Part shown: positions 41,391 to 54,007 of the stretch, one piece after another
Numbering within the stretch: the first letter of the stretch is position 1
How the letters are laid out: every line of letters starts with the position of its first letter
Source of the DNA: Epiperipatus broadwayi
Taxonomy: Eukaryota; Onychophora; Udeonychophora; Euonychophora; Peripatidae
Reading direction: 5' to 3'
Length of the DNA stretch: 64,000 nucleotides
NCBI GenBank assembly: GCA_028023455.1
Contig: JAQFVV010006354.1
Span: 2,738,007 to 2,802,006 of the forward strand
Position numbers and translations under genes: made by a program
Notes under the pieces: model-generated
The model's database searches: none
Told to the model about the DNA's origin: nothing
The model's input: only the letters and a program-made list of their open reading frames with translations

Positions 41391-42360
41391 ACCCCAGTAA
41401 AAGAAATAATAAATGTAGATAGTAGTTTGAATAGTTTGATGGTTTTTTTGTTTTATAATGAAAACACCTTTTAGGGAAGAGTACATGGTGACCTCTGAAC
41501 TTTTGAATAATCTTGAAGAATTATTTTCATTTTTGTCCACTTTCAGAGAAAGAAAAGATAACAATTTCTAGTAATCACCTTTATGGAATTACCAAATATT
41601 TGTAGCAGTCACCTTTTGAGTAACCTAGTATTTACAGTGACTTTAAATTTATATTTTTGCTAGCTTCTGTGATATCAGTAAACAAAAAAGAATATTCTAC
41701 CAAATTTCACAAGAAAATTATAATACTAGCAAAAAAAAACTACCCTAAGTTTTTCAAAAATCAGAGAGTAAGGATTAAAACTTTAACTGCCTTTCCATTA
41801 TCTGAGAATCAGAAAGTATGAATTATAGAACAAAACTGACTGAGAACTATAGAGCAGATATTGATTGCAACAGACAGGTAAACTATTGAGGAAGTGACTG
41901 ATTTATTAGATTTCTTAGAGATCTTGGAACTATCTACTAATAGTAGGATAAAAATGGTAAAAGAGAAAAAACAAATATCCTCTATGCAATATTAACTTAA
42001 ATCCTGGTTGGTCATATAGTACAGAGTGAGTGATAAAGTCTAGTCATAGATGTAAGGTGAGAAGGTCATTTTACCTGAGAGTGATTAATCATTCTGGTAG
42101 ACCAATGTTGAGGATGGTAGGACAGAGTAATCAACCATCTGTTGGTGGTGTGACAACAAAGCTAAAGATAAAGTCAATAAGTTAAACAAGGAAGGTCATT
42201 GTATGTTAGTTCCTCTTTACAAGAACACTTTGCTAACAAAATGGAAAACAATGTATTGTGGTTACCTAACACTTTATACTTAGATATTGATTATATTGAG
42301 CCTTTTACTATAGGAAACCACCTATAGCTTACTAGCATCCACTCATAACTTTAGTTATCA
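41391..42360 (+). pseudogene. Decayed gag-pol junction
   Basis: Only short frames are present, with no domain. It lies between gag-like repeats and protease and is probably coding sequence eroded by indels. TTTTTTGTTTT and other homopolymers mark likely frameshift points. Confidence 0.4.
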
Positions 42361-42369
42361 ATGACATTA

Positions 42370-42820
42370 AAATATAAGCTTTAATTGATTCTGTAAGTCA
42401 AGCTTCCATATTGTCAGAGCGAACTTTTAATAACCTGGTAATAACGAAAGGTAAAATACATTCAATACCAGTAAAACAGATTCAGGTCACTCCTGTAAAT
42501 GGAAAGATGGCAAAATTGTCTAATAATCAGGTTGAGCTTACCATCAATATAAATAACCCTGAGTGTGGACATGTTTTATTATTATGCCTGTGTTAATGTT
42601 TGAAGTCATAATAGGTTCTGACTTCATGATTTCAAATAATTGTCAAATTAATTTTTGTAACAAAATTGTTGTTTGTAAAGAGCAAAGGTTTAGAGTTAAT
42701 TATGGTATACATAACTTTTCTAATCAATTTCATAGTACATTAATTGATGTCAGCATAAAAAATAATATTGTCTATGTTTATGTGATCAATTCAAAATTAG
42801 GTAATATTTATATCAATTAA
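42370..42820 (+). pseudogene. Gypsy aspartic protease remnant (retropepsin-like)
   Basis: Starting near 42378 the frame reads ALIDSVSQASILSERTF, the A-L-[IV]-D-[ST]-G-[AS] flap region of retropepsins with Val in place of the active-site Gly. It continues through VTPVNGKMAKLSNN to about 42590. After a frameshift the frame 42563-42820 contains VIIGSDFMISNNCQINF, the I-[IL]-G-x-D-[FW] motif near the end of gypsy proteases. The catalytic Asp is retained, but the Gly change and the frameshift make it inactive. In the family it cleaves Gag-Pol during particle maturation. It lies immediately before the RT, as in gypsy pol. Confidence 0.82.
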
Positions 42821-42989
42821 CCTATGACTTTAAAGATATCTATTAAAAATTCCCTGTTAAACTAGATAGATATAATCACAGTGTTAAGGTAAAGTGTAAA
42901 GACTCTTTCCACCAAGATATACCCAATTCCTTACTAATATCAGTATGAGATAGAATATTGAATTGAGAAGATACTAGAGTGGAAAAAAA

Positions 42990-43720
42990 ATAAGAGTGCA
43001 CTTTATCTTATGTTAATCCTTTGGTAATTGTAAAGAAGAAGAATGACACTATTAGAGTTTGCTTAAATGCTCTTATGCCCAATTCAGTAATTATTCAAGA
43101 GTATGACATTTCTCCAACTGTGCATGAGCTCCTAATTAAATTTCATAAGTGGCCAATTTTCTATACATTTTATTTGAGAGCAAGTTATTGGTAGATACCT
43201 TTGCATGAAAAAGATCAGCAATACAAAACATCTCAATTTTAGGGCCTGTTGTATGTTTTAAGATTATGCCCTTTGGCCTCATTAATAGTGGTGTCATATT
43301 AATCATGTTGGGATATGATTTTTTGAAACAAGTAAAAGGTAAAAAATATCATGTACATGGACAATATTATTATTGCTTCTAGTAAAATGGCAGAGCATCT
43401 GGAACATTAAAAATAATTTTTATTATAATGTTCATCCAAACATGTTAAAATTAATCTGGACAAAAGAAATTACTTTTCTGGAGCATTTAATAAAATAACA
43501 TGAAATTCCACACCATCCAGAATACATTTCAGCTATTCAACACTTTCCCATGCCAAAGACAGTAAAACAAGTAAAGTTGATTTTAAGTCTATGTAACTAT
43601 GATCATAGATTCTATAAGATCTTTGCCAAATATACTGTATGTTTAGCTAAACTATTAAAGAAAACTGAAAAGTGAAGATGGGCCACTAATCATATCAATG
43701 AATTTAACAAAATTAATCAT
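42990..43720 (+). pseudogene. Gypsy reverse transcriptase remnant
   Basis: From about 43010 the frame reads NPLVIVKKKNDTIRVCLNAL, the P-V-V-x-V-x-K-K-D-G-x-x-R-x-C-x-D-x-R motif, then IPLHEKDQQYKTSQF. After a one-base shift near 43258, KIMPFGLINSG (the M-P-F-G-L-x-N-A-P motif) is seen. The motif A position reads FYTFYLRASYW, with Tyr where the first catalytic Asp belongs. The YxDD box near 43350 reads MYMDNIIIAS, with Asn for the second Asp. In-frame TAGs also occur at about 43193 and 43242. The downstream connection to RNase H includes LFAKYTVCLAKLLKKT. Order and motifs are clearly Ty3/gypsy. Confidence 0.9.
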
Positions 43721-43739
43721 AATTTTTTAAAACATGTTA

Positions 43740-44130
43740 TTTTAGTATTCCCTGATTTTAATCAAACATTTTATGTGCATACAGATAACAGTTAGTACAG
43801 TCTAGGGGTAGTTTTATGTCAACTTGATGAGGCTCAGGTACCTTGTGTATTGTACTTATTAAGTAGTTACATAAGTGGAGCTGAGATTAACTACTCTATT
43901 ACCTAAAATGATATGTTAGCTATTGTCTGTCCTTTTCAGAACTTGTGTGTTTTTGCTAGACTCAGGAGGTAATTGTGTTGGCTGACCAAAAAATCTTAGT
44001 GTTTTTTAGAAAAAAGTTATCTCAACAATGAGAGGCTTGTGAGGTGGAGCTTGTATTTGCAGCAATTAGATTACAGTGTTTTCTATAGTGACAGGAGTAA
44101 AAATACTCCTGCTGATATTCAGAGTCATTA
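43740..44130 (+). pseudogene. Gypsy RNase H and connection region remnant
   Basis: Near 43760 the frame reads QTFYVHTDNS, stop, YSLGVVLCQLDEAQ, then SSYISGAEINYSIT, stop, NDMLAIV. These are the T-D-A-S...G-A-V-L and S-x-x-L-x-x-A-E-x-N-Y-S-x-x-E-K-E motifs of gypsy RNase H, with two stops. From 44014 the segment NNERLVRWSLYLQQLDYSVF leads to SKNTPADIQSHY, the standard tether (W-x-x-x-L-Q-x-Y-D-F...N-x-x-A-D-x-L-S-R). The role in the element is removal of the RNA template during cDNA synthesis. It joins the RT in the same polyprotein. The integrase counterpart resumes only at 47.1 kb. Confidence 0.88.
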
Positions 44131-45970
44131 TTAGCAATGTAAATGTGGTTAGGGATGAATCTATTGTTTATGATTATAATAATCTGACTATGATTCAAAG
44201 ATTAGAAGTTTAATAGCATCATGACTATTCAAATAAAATCATATATTTAAATAATGGAAAGAGTTTGAAATTAAAAAGATCTCATTTGAAAAATATATAT
44301 ATGCAAAAATAAATCGGAAACCTTGAGAGTATGTGAGGGGAGAGAATTTAACTTAGAAACAGTAATATTATAAAAGTCTAAAAATAAATATTTTACATAA
44401 AATTAATAATACTCTCTTTTCATTTAATTTAAAGAAGAAAAAAGGTAAAAAGTAAAAAAAAAATATTTTCATTTATTTAAAATAAAATAAATATATGCGA
44501 TCATAAATAATGAGTTGATTGTAAAGATAAAGAAATAATAAAATGTGTGCATTTTAAAGAAATAAAATATGAAAGTTAAATATAAAAAAATAAATAAAGT
44601 TTATATGTTAAAAATTTCCCTCAATGGTTGCATATACTAATAAGCTACAGAAAAATGGAATTAGCAATGGCTATTAATTAAAATTCATAAACAACTGGAT
44701 TAATAAAAAGGCATCTTAAAAATTTAATCAAAAGCAGTGGATGAATTCTCAACAATGGAAATATCTGGCAGACTTAAAAACTTATTTAAAATATGAGAGC
44801 AAGGTCATCACATAAATAGGGCCAAAATTACGTCTTTCCATCAGTCTTACATATATATAGAGTCAGTCATTCACATATCTAAAGTCAATCACCTATTATA
44901 CATATTTGTTAGTAAAGACAATGCAGTGTTGAGCAGTTTTCAAAGCATGTGATTGACTCCAGCCTCAGTCATCAGCAAATCAGCAGTCTGTCCTATAAAA
45001 ATAATATCCATCTAACAATTTGAAGCCATCAGAAATGTCTAACTACCTGTAATAGAAGTAATGTGGAATAGCAATCATTGTAACCTCAACAGAAGCCTAA
45101 ACTCCAGCAGGTTGGTAAAACAAACACAAGAAGCAGCATACATTAATAAGTCACCATATTCTAAAATGCTATAGGTAATAACATTCTCTTATTCCAATTC
45201 TTGATAATAATTAATATAGCCATTGCAATATTGATGCCTTCCAGAGTCAATTTATAAATTAACTCTATATCCACATAAAATGAACTATTGATGTGCCTGT
45301 TTAAATGCTTTGTACTATCTTTAATGATTTATGTTTATAATGCATTACTATTGTACATTTTATTATAATATGTGTGCACCTGAGATATTATAAATTATTG
45401 TTTATATTTAATTAAAAGATTTATAAAAAAAGTTAAATTATAGTAAGCATTTTAGTTAACATAAATTATCATTGAAAATTAATATTTTGTTGGTCAATTC
45501 TTTACTAATACCACTAATTAGAGCAGTAATTTTTTATATCCTTTTGATTGAGCTAGTTGGGATTTCTTAGGTGCTGAATTAGTTTGCCATTATTCAGGGT
45601 ATATTAGTTGCTTTTGTAATTGACTGGTGCCTATAGTTTACTCTGAAACAAAAAAGTGATTTGAAATGATAGGTGTTGAATCCAGCAGTTGAAAAAATAT
45701 CTGGCCTTGAAACAAAGTCATAGTTATGTATATATATAAATTGGTCACAGATACCCTCTGGGTATTATCCTTCTCTGCCTAAGGGAACCATTGTGTAAAT
45801 TGCAGTGAGAGTTGATCGAATTTACAATAAATAATTGTATATGTTATACATATAAGAATGCAACAATGTGTTTATCTTAAAATGTGCTTTTCATGGTTTT
45901 CTATTTCCACTAAAGAATAAAAATTCATATTAGATTTTGTTTCCCAATTGATCTACTTCCCAACCCGGTT

Positions 45971-45971
<1 letters not shown>

Positions 45972-46030
<59 letters not shown>
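45972..46030. repeat. (TA)n at left edge of the inverted Penelope structure
   Basis: About 29 AT units ending where the left inverted arm begins. Confidence 0.95.
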
Positions 46031-46031
<1 letters not shown>

Positions 46032-46931
46032 CAAAACTACCCTAAATCCAAATTAAACCAGACCAGCATAAAAATAATATAAAAAAAAAAACACAACCTA
46101 AGGTTTCACTGCTACAAGCGGACTTCTCAAGTGTAAAGAACTACAAAAACTACACAATATATATAATATTAAAAACTACCCACAAATCCATTCAATTCCC
46201 ATCCACCCTTAATATTAAAAGAACTCTTAAATAAGTTAATTGCTTTAGAATAATAAATTTTCAATAATAAAGACTATTTAATTCTTTTTTTGATTTAATT
46301 TCTCTCAAAGAAGACAACCTTAGCTTCATCAAAATCAATAGTGTGGCCTGTATCTTTTTCATGGACATGCAAAGCAGTAGTAAGATATATATTTTAACTC
46401 TACTTTTATGAACCTTTATTATTAAATAATACAAAAGAAGTTTTTGATAGAGAGACTATTCCTGGTATAGTATATTTTATTCCTAGTTTATTTTGTAAGA
46501 AGGTTTACATAGATCAGAGTAGTTTGAGTTTAAATGAAAGAATAAAGGTTCATACAAGTAGAGTTAAAAATAGATATCTTAGATCTGCTTTGTATGTCCA
46601 TGAAAAAGATACAGGCCACACTATTGATTTTGATGAAGCTAAGGTTGTCTTCTTTGAGAGAAATGGAATCAAAAGAATAATTAAAGAGTCTTTATTATTG
46701 AAAATTTATTATTCTGAAGCAATTAACTTATTTAAGAATTCTTTTAATATTAAGGATGGATGGGAAGTGAATGGATTTGTGGGTAGTGTTTAATATTATT
46801 CATATTGTGTAGTTTTGTAGTTCTTTACACTTGAAAAGTCTGCTTGTAGCAGTGAAACCTTAGGTTGTGTTTTTTTTTATATTATTTTTATGCTGGTCTG
46901 GTTTAATTTTGGATTTGGGGTAGTTTTGATT
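46030..46931 (+). mobile_element. Penelope-like element B: inverted ends around a GIY-YIG core
   Basis: Left arm 46030-46414 and right arm 46547-46931 are reverse complements with scattered mismatches. Paired blocks include AACCTAAGGTTTCACTGCTA with its complement at 46840-46862, TTCTTTACACTTGA, and CATGGACATGCAAAGCA with its complement near 46590. The 132-base loop plus the right arm encode a complete GIY-YIG domain. The left arm is an inverted copy of the C-terminal half and 3' UTR. No RT is present. Both outer edges meet TA tracts, suggesting insertion into (TA)n. This family differs from the ITELW family at 24 and 57 kb. Confidence 0.85.
46443..46793 (+). pseudogene. Penelope GIY-YIG endonuclease domain, open but without its RT
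   Basis: The frame is uninterrupted from 46443 to the stop at 46791. It contains GIVYFIPSLFCKKVYID (GIY-YIG core, with YID where YIG is usual), then LSLNERIKVHTSRV, ALYVHEKDTGHTIDFDEAKV and IKRIIKESLLLK, all typical of the Penelope endonuclease. It ends 26 residues beyond the last motif. In the family the domain is fused to an RT and nicks the insertion site. Here the N-terminal RT is missing and the open frame has no clear start. The Gly-to-Asp change at the YIG suggests loss of activity. It is a remnant, although free of stops and frameshifts. Confidence 0.85.
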
Positions 46932-46964
46932 TTATATTGACTAGTTTAGCTTTATACTTGTAAT

Positions 46965-47082
<118 letters not shown>

Positions 47083-47094
47083 TACTCATATATA

Positions 47095-48130
47095 AAATCA
47101 GTTTTAAGCAGGGAGATTCATGGAGGATTGTAGGACCTGACTCCCTGATTTACAAGTTAATAATGTAAGCTCACTGTAGCTATGGGCATTGTGGTACTCC
47201 TAAAATTATGTATGATCTAAAATCTGTTTTATTGGCATAAAAAGTATTGTCAACTAATCAAGAAAATTAAAAATTGTAATATTTGCTTAAAAATCTAAGC
47301 ACTACATTCAATCCTATGGATGTGTACTGCAGTCCTTAATCTCTAATTGACCTAATTAATTATTAGCACTTGAATTTAATGGGCCCCTTCCACCATTTAA
47401 TAGCAAAAGTTTATATTAGTTACATATGACCTATACACTATGTGGGTATCAGCTTATCTTATACCTAAAACTAATGCTTATTATGAAATTAAATGTATGT
47501 TAGAATATTATTTTTTGGTAGGGAAGCCTTATAATTTTAACAGATCATTTAATTGCCTTCATATCTAATAGATAGAACAGTTGGATTCAAATGCAAAATT
47601 TCAAACTTATTATAAGCTCTGTAAGAAACCCACATTCTAATTCCTGCACATGTGTAATGTGAGATCTTGGTCAATTATTTGGTGTTAATGTAGCCAATGA
47701 TTATAAAAAGTGAGTTCATAAACTTCCTGAGATTGTAAAATCCATAAATAGTACTTATAAAGTGTTTGCAGGTTTTACATCAATCAGATTGTACTATGGC
47801 CAGCATGAACCTTTGTTAATAAAAATCACCATTACTATACATTCATGAAGAAATTGATAATGATAGAGACGTTGGCCAAGCTAAAGTAAAGCTTTAAATT
47901 ATGGGGACTCAGAGAGTTAAAAAAATATGTAATAGACAACATCCATGTAAAACTGTTCACTCAGTATTGGTAAGAAAACTTTATGTCAGTAATCCACAAA
48001 GGAATCATTTTAAGTAATTCCTTGATCTTTTATGATATCCATATCAAGTTAAGTGCAAAGTAGGAGATAATGCATTTACCCATACCACATTAGAGAAATT
48101 AATAGGGACTTTTAATTCAGAAGCTTAATA
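47095..48130 (+). pseudogene. Gypsy integrase remnant
   Basis: From about 47116 it reads SWRIVGPDSLIYKLIM, then HCSYGHCGTPKIMYDLK (HHCC zinc-finger part, with HX4H intact), NCNICLKSKHYIQSYG (CX2C), LEFNGPLPPF (the first catalytic Asp is Glu) and ILTDHLIAF (second Asp kept). Then comes RNPHSNSCTCVM, where the catalytic Glu is replaced, and a late segment FTSIRLYYGQHEPLLIK. Near 48055 KCKVGDNAFTHTT resembles the start of the C-terminal domain. The same landmarks in the same order occur in the integrase at 62.9-64 kb (SWRIYIPTS, HCLYGHYG, EICLKSK, FYGPLPP, NPQSNPCE), so the two belong to one gypsy lineage. Many stops and frameshifts. Confidence 0.9.
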
Positions 48131-48408
48131 TTTTATCCTTCAGATATATAAAAGTTAATAGATAAATTTATTGATGGCACTATAAAGTGTAAATTGCAAT
48201 TCAGAAGGATGGTGTTAAGTAAAAAATACCATTCTCACAAAAATAGTTTAAATATTTATAAAAAAATTTGATTAATGTCTCAATCAATGAGTAAAATTTG
48301 TAAAGTTAATAATTATATTTTCTTAAAGTATATCTAATAATGTTTGCATAATTTAAATTTTTTTATTGTTAGGAGTGGGATAACTGTATGCTTATAATTG
48401 GTACAAAT

Positions 48409-48428
48409 AGATGAGGAAGGGTTTGAAA
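48409..48428 (+). promoter_or_regulatory. Polypurine tract before the 3' LTR
   Basis: GATGAGGAAGGGTTTGAAA is purine-rich and followed by TGTAG, the same first bases as the putative LTR of the minus-strand element at 62878. It is the expected plus-strand primer. The intervening distance from the integrase is about 280 bases. Confidence 0.55.
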
Positions 48429-51400
48429 TGTAGCTATTTAAATAATAGATGATTTTAATATGTAATCATGATGTCATAAGTAATGTGAGTTCAAACTCAA
48501 TAAATAGGAGCCTATAAAATGTTTAAATAGTTTAATCATTTTAATATAAATTAAAATAATATAATATATTAATTAAAATATAGTATTAATTATTATTTAT
48601 TATATTCAAATGATATTCTCATAATATAATAGTTTAATTCTATGAATAAAAATTTTATGTAATATGTTTGAAGTAATATTTTGTTTAAGTATTATTTAAA
48701 TGATAGTTATCTTAATATCAGTCTAGAATATTCTGGAAATAGCACATGACTTAAAGATGATTGTTTTATTATGTGAGCTTTCAAAAGATAGGAAAAAACC
48801 TTTATTTTTAGCTGGTTAATAAAATTTGTCACATTATAAATCTAGAAAAAATTAGAGATAAAGAATCTTTAAAAGTAATAATTATTATTACCATTTTGTT
48901 TTAAAAATTAATATTTTAGGGTCATTAAAATATTAAAATTGTTTTATAAAGATCTTTAATAATGAGACAAAATATTTAATATTTAAAGTGTTGAATAAAT
49001 GTGATAATATTTAATAAATGATAACTCATAATTTTAAAACTTTATTTTAGAAAATGAAATTTATTTAGTTATGTAAATAAGCTGGTTTTTACAAAAAAAA
49101 TAACCAATGATATCACTAAATTAGGCCAATATAAAAACAAAGGTTCAATCCAGTCTAGACAACACACAGTACAAATGAGAGTGAAGGAAGAATAAAAAGT
49201 AACAGTAATTTGAAATTTACAATCAATATTTTTTTATTATAATTTTTTTATTTTTTAAAAATTATTACTTTCACTTATATGTGTTTAAAAAGCATAACTA
49301 TCATAACTATTTTAATTATAACTGAATAAAAAAAAAACAAAAGTTTTCAGTCAGAGGATTCTAGTTGAAACTTAATTTAAAACCATAATAATTTTATGAA
49401 ACATAGTAATAGTCATTAGAATACTGGGAAAATGTACACCAAGTGCTGAAGAATATCATACAACAAGACTGGTAGAGGTTCATGTAAGGAATTTAAAGTT
49501 TTTATAAATAACATGCTTAGCTTAGTATAAATGAACATTTAACTTTAATAACTGAGACTAATCTGTCAAGAAAGCTTAAGTTAATAAAGGGGAAATGAAC
49601 ATTTTATTAAAAAAATCATTATCAAATATTAAGTTTGAGAAAAGGAAGAGAAGAGATAATTCTATGAATTTAAATTAAAAACTAAATGAAAATATTTTTC
49701 TTTATGATGTGCTTGAATAACTGTTTATATGATTGCTAATAACACATTTCACATTTTAATTTGTCTTTAAACTTTAATCTATATGTATTTTACATTTGAG
49801 AACAATCTATTGGAAGAAAAATTGTAAAAATGACTGTTGAATGTTTTTGTATACATTTAAAAAGTCTTATTATTGATAAAATCAATAAATAAACTAAATG
49901 CTATGAAATTATTTTCTTTGAAATAAATAAGCTATATTACATTTGTTTAAAGATTGATATTATTTCAGTTAATTATTGTATTTGAGGGAAAATTATAATT
50001 TTACCTTAAAAACCTCTAGTTGAAATATATACATTTTAAGAATAAAAATCTGAAATATTGTAAAGAATGAAATACTTATCTTTAGTTTATAAACTGTGGG
50101 CCTGATCAAAAATATACTATATGAATAATTTAATATTACACAATATTTTATTAATGTTATAAAAATATACATAAGAAATATTTTCACATAAATATATCAT
50201 TGAATTATTTCTTTATTGTGATATTGTATGTTAGGATATGATATTCAGAAATGAATGGAATAAACATTTTATATTTTCAGGATGTTCAATATTTTTCTTA
50301 GATTTTATTTTATTTTGTTATTCATACCATTTTTATATGGTAGTGAGGGAGTATGGTTTTTTTCAGTACTTTCTCTCTGTAACTATGAAATTGGGGATGT
50401 TTTTCTGACAAGTGATCAACTTACAGTTGGAAGAGAAACTTTTTGTAATTTTAAAATTTCTTTATTATTTTATTTAGTCTAACATTGGTATTTAAAATAG
50501 TATTGCCTTATTAAAAATACCTGTTATTACAGTGTCTGTTAAAAAAAATTTAATCCTTAAACAAATTAGTTTTTTTATTATTATTACATTAAATAAGAAA
50601 AAAAAGGGTTTTCAGAAATTAATCTTTTGACCAGTTAATTAGTAATGATAATTTGGTTGAATGTATGGTCAAAAAAATGGTCTGTCATTAAATAATTTTG
50701 ACAAATTGTTGAGATTATGGTTAATTTTGTTTATTATTTACCTTACATTTGCTTGATAATTTTTTAAAATGTTATATTTTAAAATTAATATTTTATGTTA
50801 TAATTATCTTATTGTTTGGATAACATAATGAACATCTGAATCAGCTGTTGATATAATTATTATTATATGTGGTTTATATAAAAATCATGCAAGTGAAAGT
50901 TTGGAAATATCTAAGGATATTTTTTATAAAAAACATTTGTTTATTATAAATACTTGAATGTGTTTACATTTTATAACATTGTTGAGTTATTAAAGTATTA
51001 TCTTTATGAATGATATGCATTAAGATACAAATAAATACATCAATAATGTTCTCTAAATTATGTAATGTAACAACAAATAAATAAATGTAAGAAATCGATG
51101 TATGTTTAATCAAGATCATTTAAGCTTGAAAACATTAAAAACATTTTTACATGAATTTAGATATAAGTTGTTTTGTAATAATGTTTTTTGGAAATTATTT
51201 TAGAATGAAGCTTGTATATATTCATGATATTAATAAAGTTATTTAGTGTGGAAAATATAGGATGGTGGTCAGAAGAGGAATTGTTATATGAAATCCAAGG
51301 TGTTTATCGATATGTTGAAAAACTGTTATATGAAGGTTGTATTGTCACACTTTGAATTTGTTTAATATACCAGTAACAAAGGGCTGTATATTATTTTCCA

Positions 51401-53703
51401 TGGACAGCCACTTTCCTTTATAGACACTAAGAGCTAGAATAAAGCCATGACATGACTTTTATATGCCTGATAAATATGTCCTATAATTGTTTTTGCACTG
51501 TATCTGTGATGTTTTTGTAAATATTTAAGTTATTACTTTTATTATGGCATACCCTACCCTGTAATTGATATCTATCACCACAAGAATCACATCATAGAGA
51601 ATCGTTTTATAAGTTGGTAAAGTAATGGCTAAATTGTTAGAAATTGATAGTTGTGTGAAGGCAAGATGAGGTGTATAAAAATTTCTATCACAATTAATAA
51701 TGAATTATTTGATGCTTCACATAATATAAAATATAGGAGAGGAATGAGTAATATTCATACAAGTATAGGAGATCATTCAGCTCAAATCAAATGCATATTT
51801 GAATTGGAATGAAAGGGAGAATAATGAAAAATGCTTTGAATGCTATGATTAATGTAAAAATATGTAAATAAAGGAAATACAAAAATTACAAGCAATAAAA
51901 TTTTATTAATAGCTTTTTTAAAAAAAAATTGTTAAAAAAAGAACCTATTTGAATAAAGAAAACCCATAAAATTATATTTGAAATAAGTTTTGTATAAGCA
52001 TATAATTTAAAGGGAGATATTCATATATCTTTATTTAAATTTTTGATATTAAAGTATAAGAATGGATTAGAATATCATAATGATGTCCCACTGAACTTCA
52101 AAGGAAATATTTTAATAATTTTAAAATGTCTTATTATTTATTGTATTTAGATAGGTGTATTTTAGAACTAAATTTATATTTAAAAACTACAAATAATAAA
52201 TATATTTTTATGATTTTATAAGTATAGCATTAAGTTTTTTTTAGAAATTGGAAGATTTATTTTAATTATTTCCCACTACAAAAATAATGGAATATTATCG
52301 TTTTTTTTTTAAATAAGGATAATATATATTGTCACTGTTATTATAAGGTTTATTTCATTTGAAGAATCCAGAATGAAGGCTATCTTATTTTATTTTTGTT
52401 ATTTACTTGCAAAATTTACACTATAAATATTTTTATATTATTTTTTATTGTTATGGTAATAATTTTAATTTTATAACTTGTTGTAATATCCATAATGCTG
52501 TTTGTCATAATAAATTGTTTTAAAATTAATATACTATTTGAGTTTTGATTTGTCTGCATGTTATTCATTTGGTATTTCATTTCATGTGTATGATTCATAA
52601 AAAAATTATTGTTACAAACATTATTTATTTTTCACATGATTCATAAACATTGTTTAATGTAATATTTTTATTATATTTGATTGAGTAATAAAGTATATGA
52701 CCATTATTAGTACTGTAGAATATATGATCACTGATAATTATATAAAATGATCAAACACCGATTTTAGATACTAGATATTGTCACTATATTCATTTATATC
52801 ATATATTAAGAATATAACAAAATAAATGAAGATTATACAATATTTTCTTAGAATTTTATTTTATTTATGTTTTATTGTTAAATATTAAACATTAAATGAA
52901 TTTAACATTAAGCAACATTTAATCATCTTAATTGCTTATTGTTGCAATTATAGTAAGAGTAATTACTTAACATCTAAAATCCTTTATAGTTAATTACAGG
53001 GTCTTAATTTATTGATTTTTATTATTAGTGTCAGAAATGAACTAAAATGATTTTTTTTTAATTATAAAATTTGGATTGAAAGATGATGAGTAAGAATTAT
53101 AAATTAATGTTAAATTTTCAGTTAGTATTATTTATTAAAGAAGTTGTACTTAATTTATTGTTATTTCTGTAATAAATTTTTAATCATTTATGTTAGGATT
53201 ATTATATGTGTGTCTTAAGACATGAGAGTATTAAGTAGTAGTTTGTTATGTGAATTTAGTGAGGTAATATTCTTATATCATTGGGAATTTATCTTTAGGG
53301 GTACATCTTCAATGTTTAAGCTATTATACCTTGCTGAATGTCTCATGTGAAAAGTTTTATAATTGTATTTGTTATTTTTATTCAAACCATATTTTGTTGT
53401 AAGAATGAGCCTGTTATAAGTTAAAATTGTCTTTAAAATGATTGCATTAATTATTCTAGTTGGAACCCTAATTATTTATGGTGAACTTAAATACTATTAA
53501 ATTTTAATTTAATGAGTTTCTTATAATTAGTATTATAAAATTTTAATTTTATTAGATAATATATGTTAGTAGTGTATCTTGAGCTAGTCTTAATCTCAAT
53601 TGTCTTAGTAGTTATTGATTATATAACTTGACTGCAGTATACTATAGTTATATCCTAATTAGTTGGAAAGCCAATTTTAGTTTTTCTTTTAAGTAAGGGT
53701 ACA
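48429..53703 (+). repeat. 3' LTR of the large gypsy element, about 5.2 kb
   Basis: The copy without large insertions, used above to define those in the 5' LTR. It contains a conserved TATA box at 49130 and initiator-like ACAGTAC at 49167, and a conserved AATAAATAAA at 49878. It ends in CA at 53703 and is followed by a TA tract. The first 620 bases (48429-49050) do not align clearly with the sequence left of 27590, so either the 5' LTR lost this part or the true start is nearer 49050. No frame over 70 codons carries a domain, so the length is not explained by coding content. Confidence 0.75.
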
Positions 53704-53705
<2 letters not shown>

Positions 53706-53801
<96 letters not shown>

Positions 53802-53947
53802 GCATTGCAACAACTTGGTTCTGGTAATGTTTTAGACTTTTTTTCGTTACTAAAGTTAATTTATAAAGTTTATTTTTTCAAAAATAAAGTGAAGAGAAAT
53901 ATCAAGAGTGTGATATTCGTCTTCAGTTTTTGCTAATTATAAATTGG

Positions 53948-54004
<57 letters not shown>
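53706..54004. repeat. Two (TA)n tracts with unique spacer
   Basis: TA units at 53706-53796 and 53950-54004 flank about 150 bases of unidentified sequence. The first tract directly abuts the 3' LTR end, so the gypsy element probably inserted into or next to TA repeats. Confidence 0.9.
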
Positions 54005-54007
<3 letters not shown>

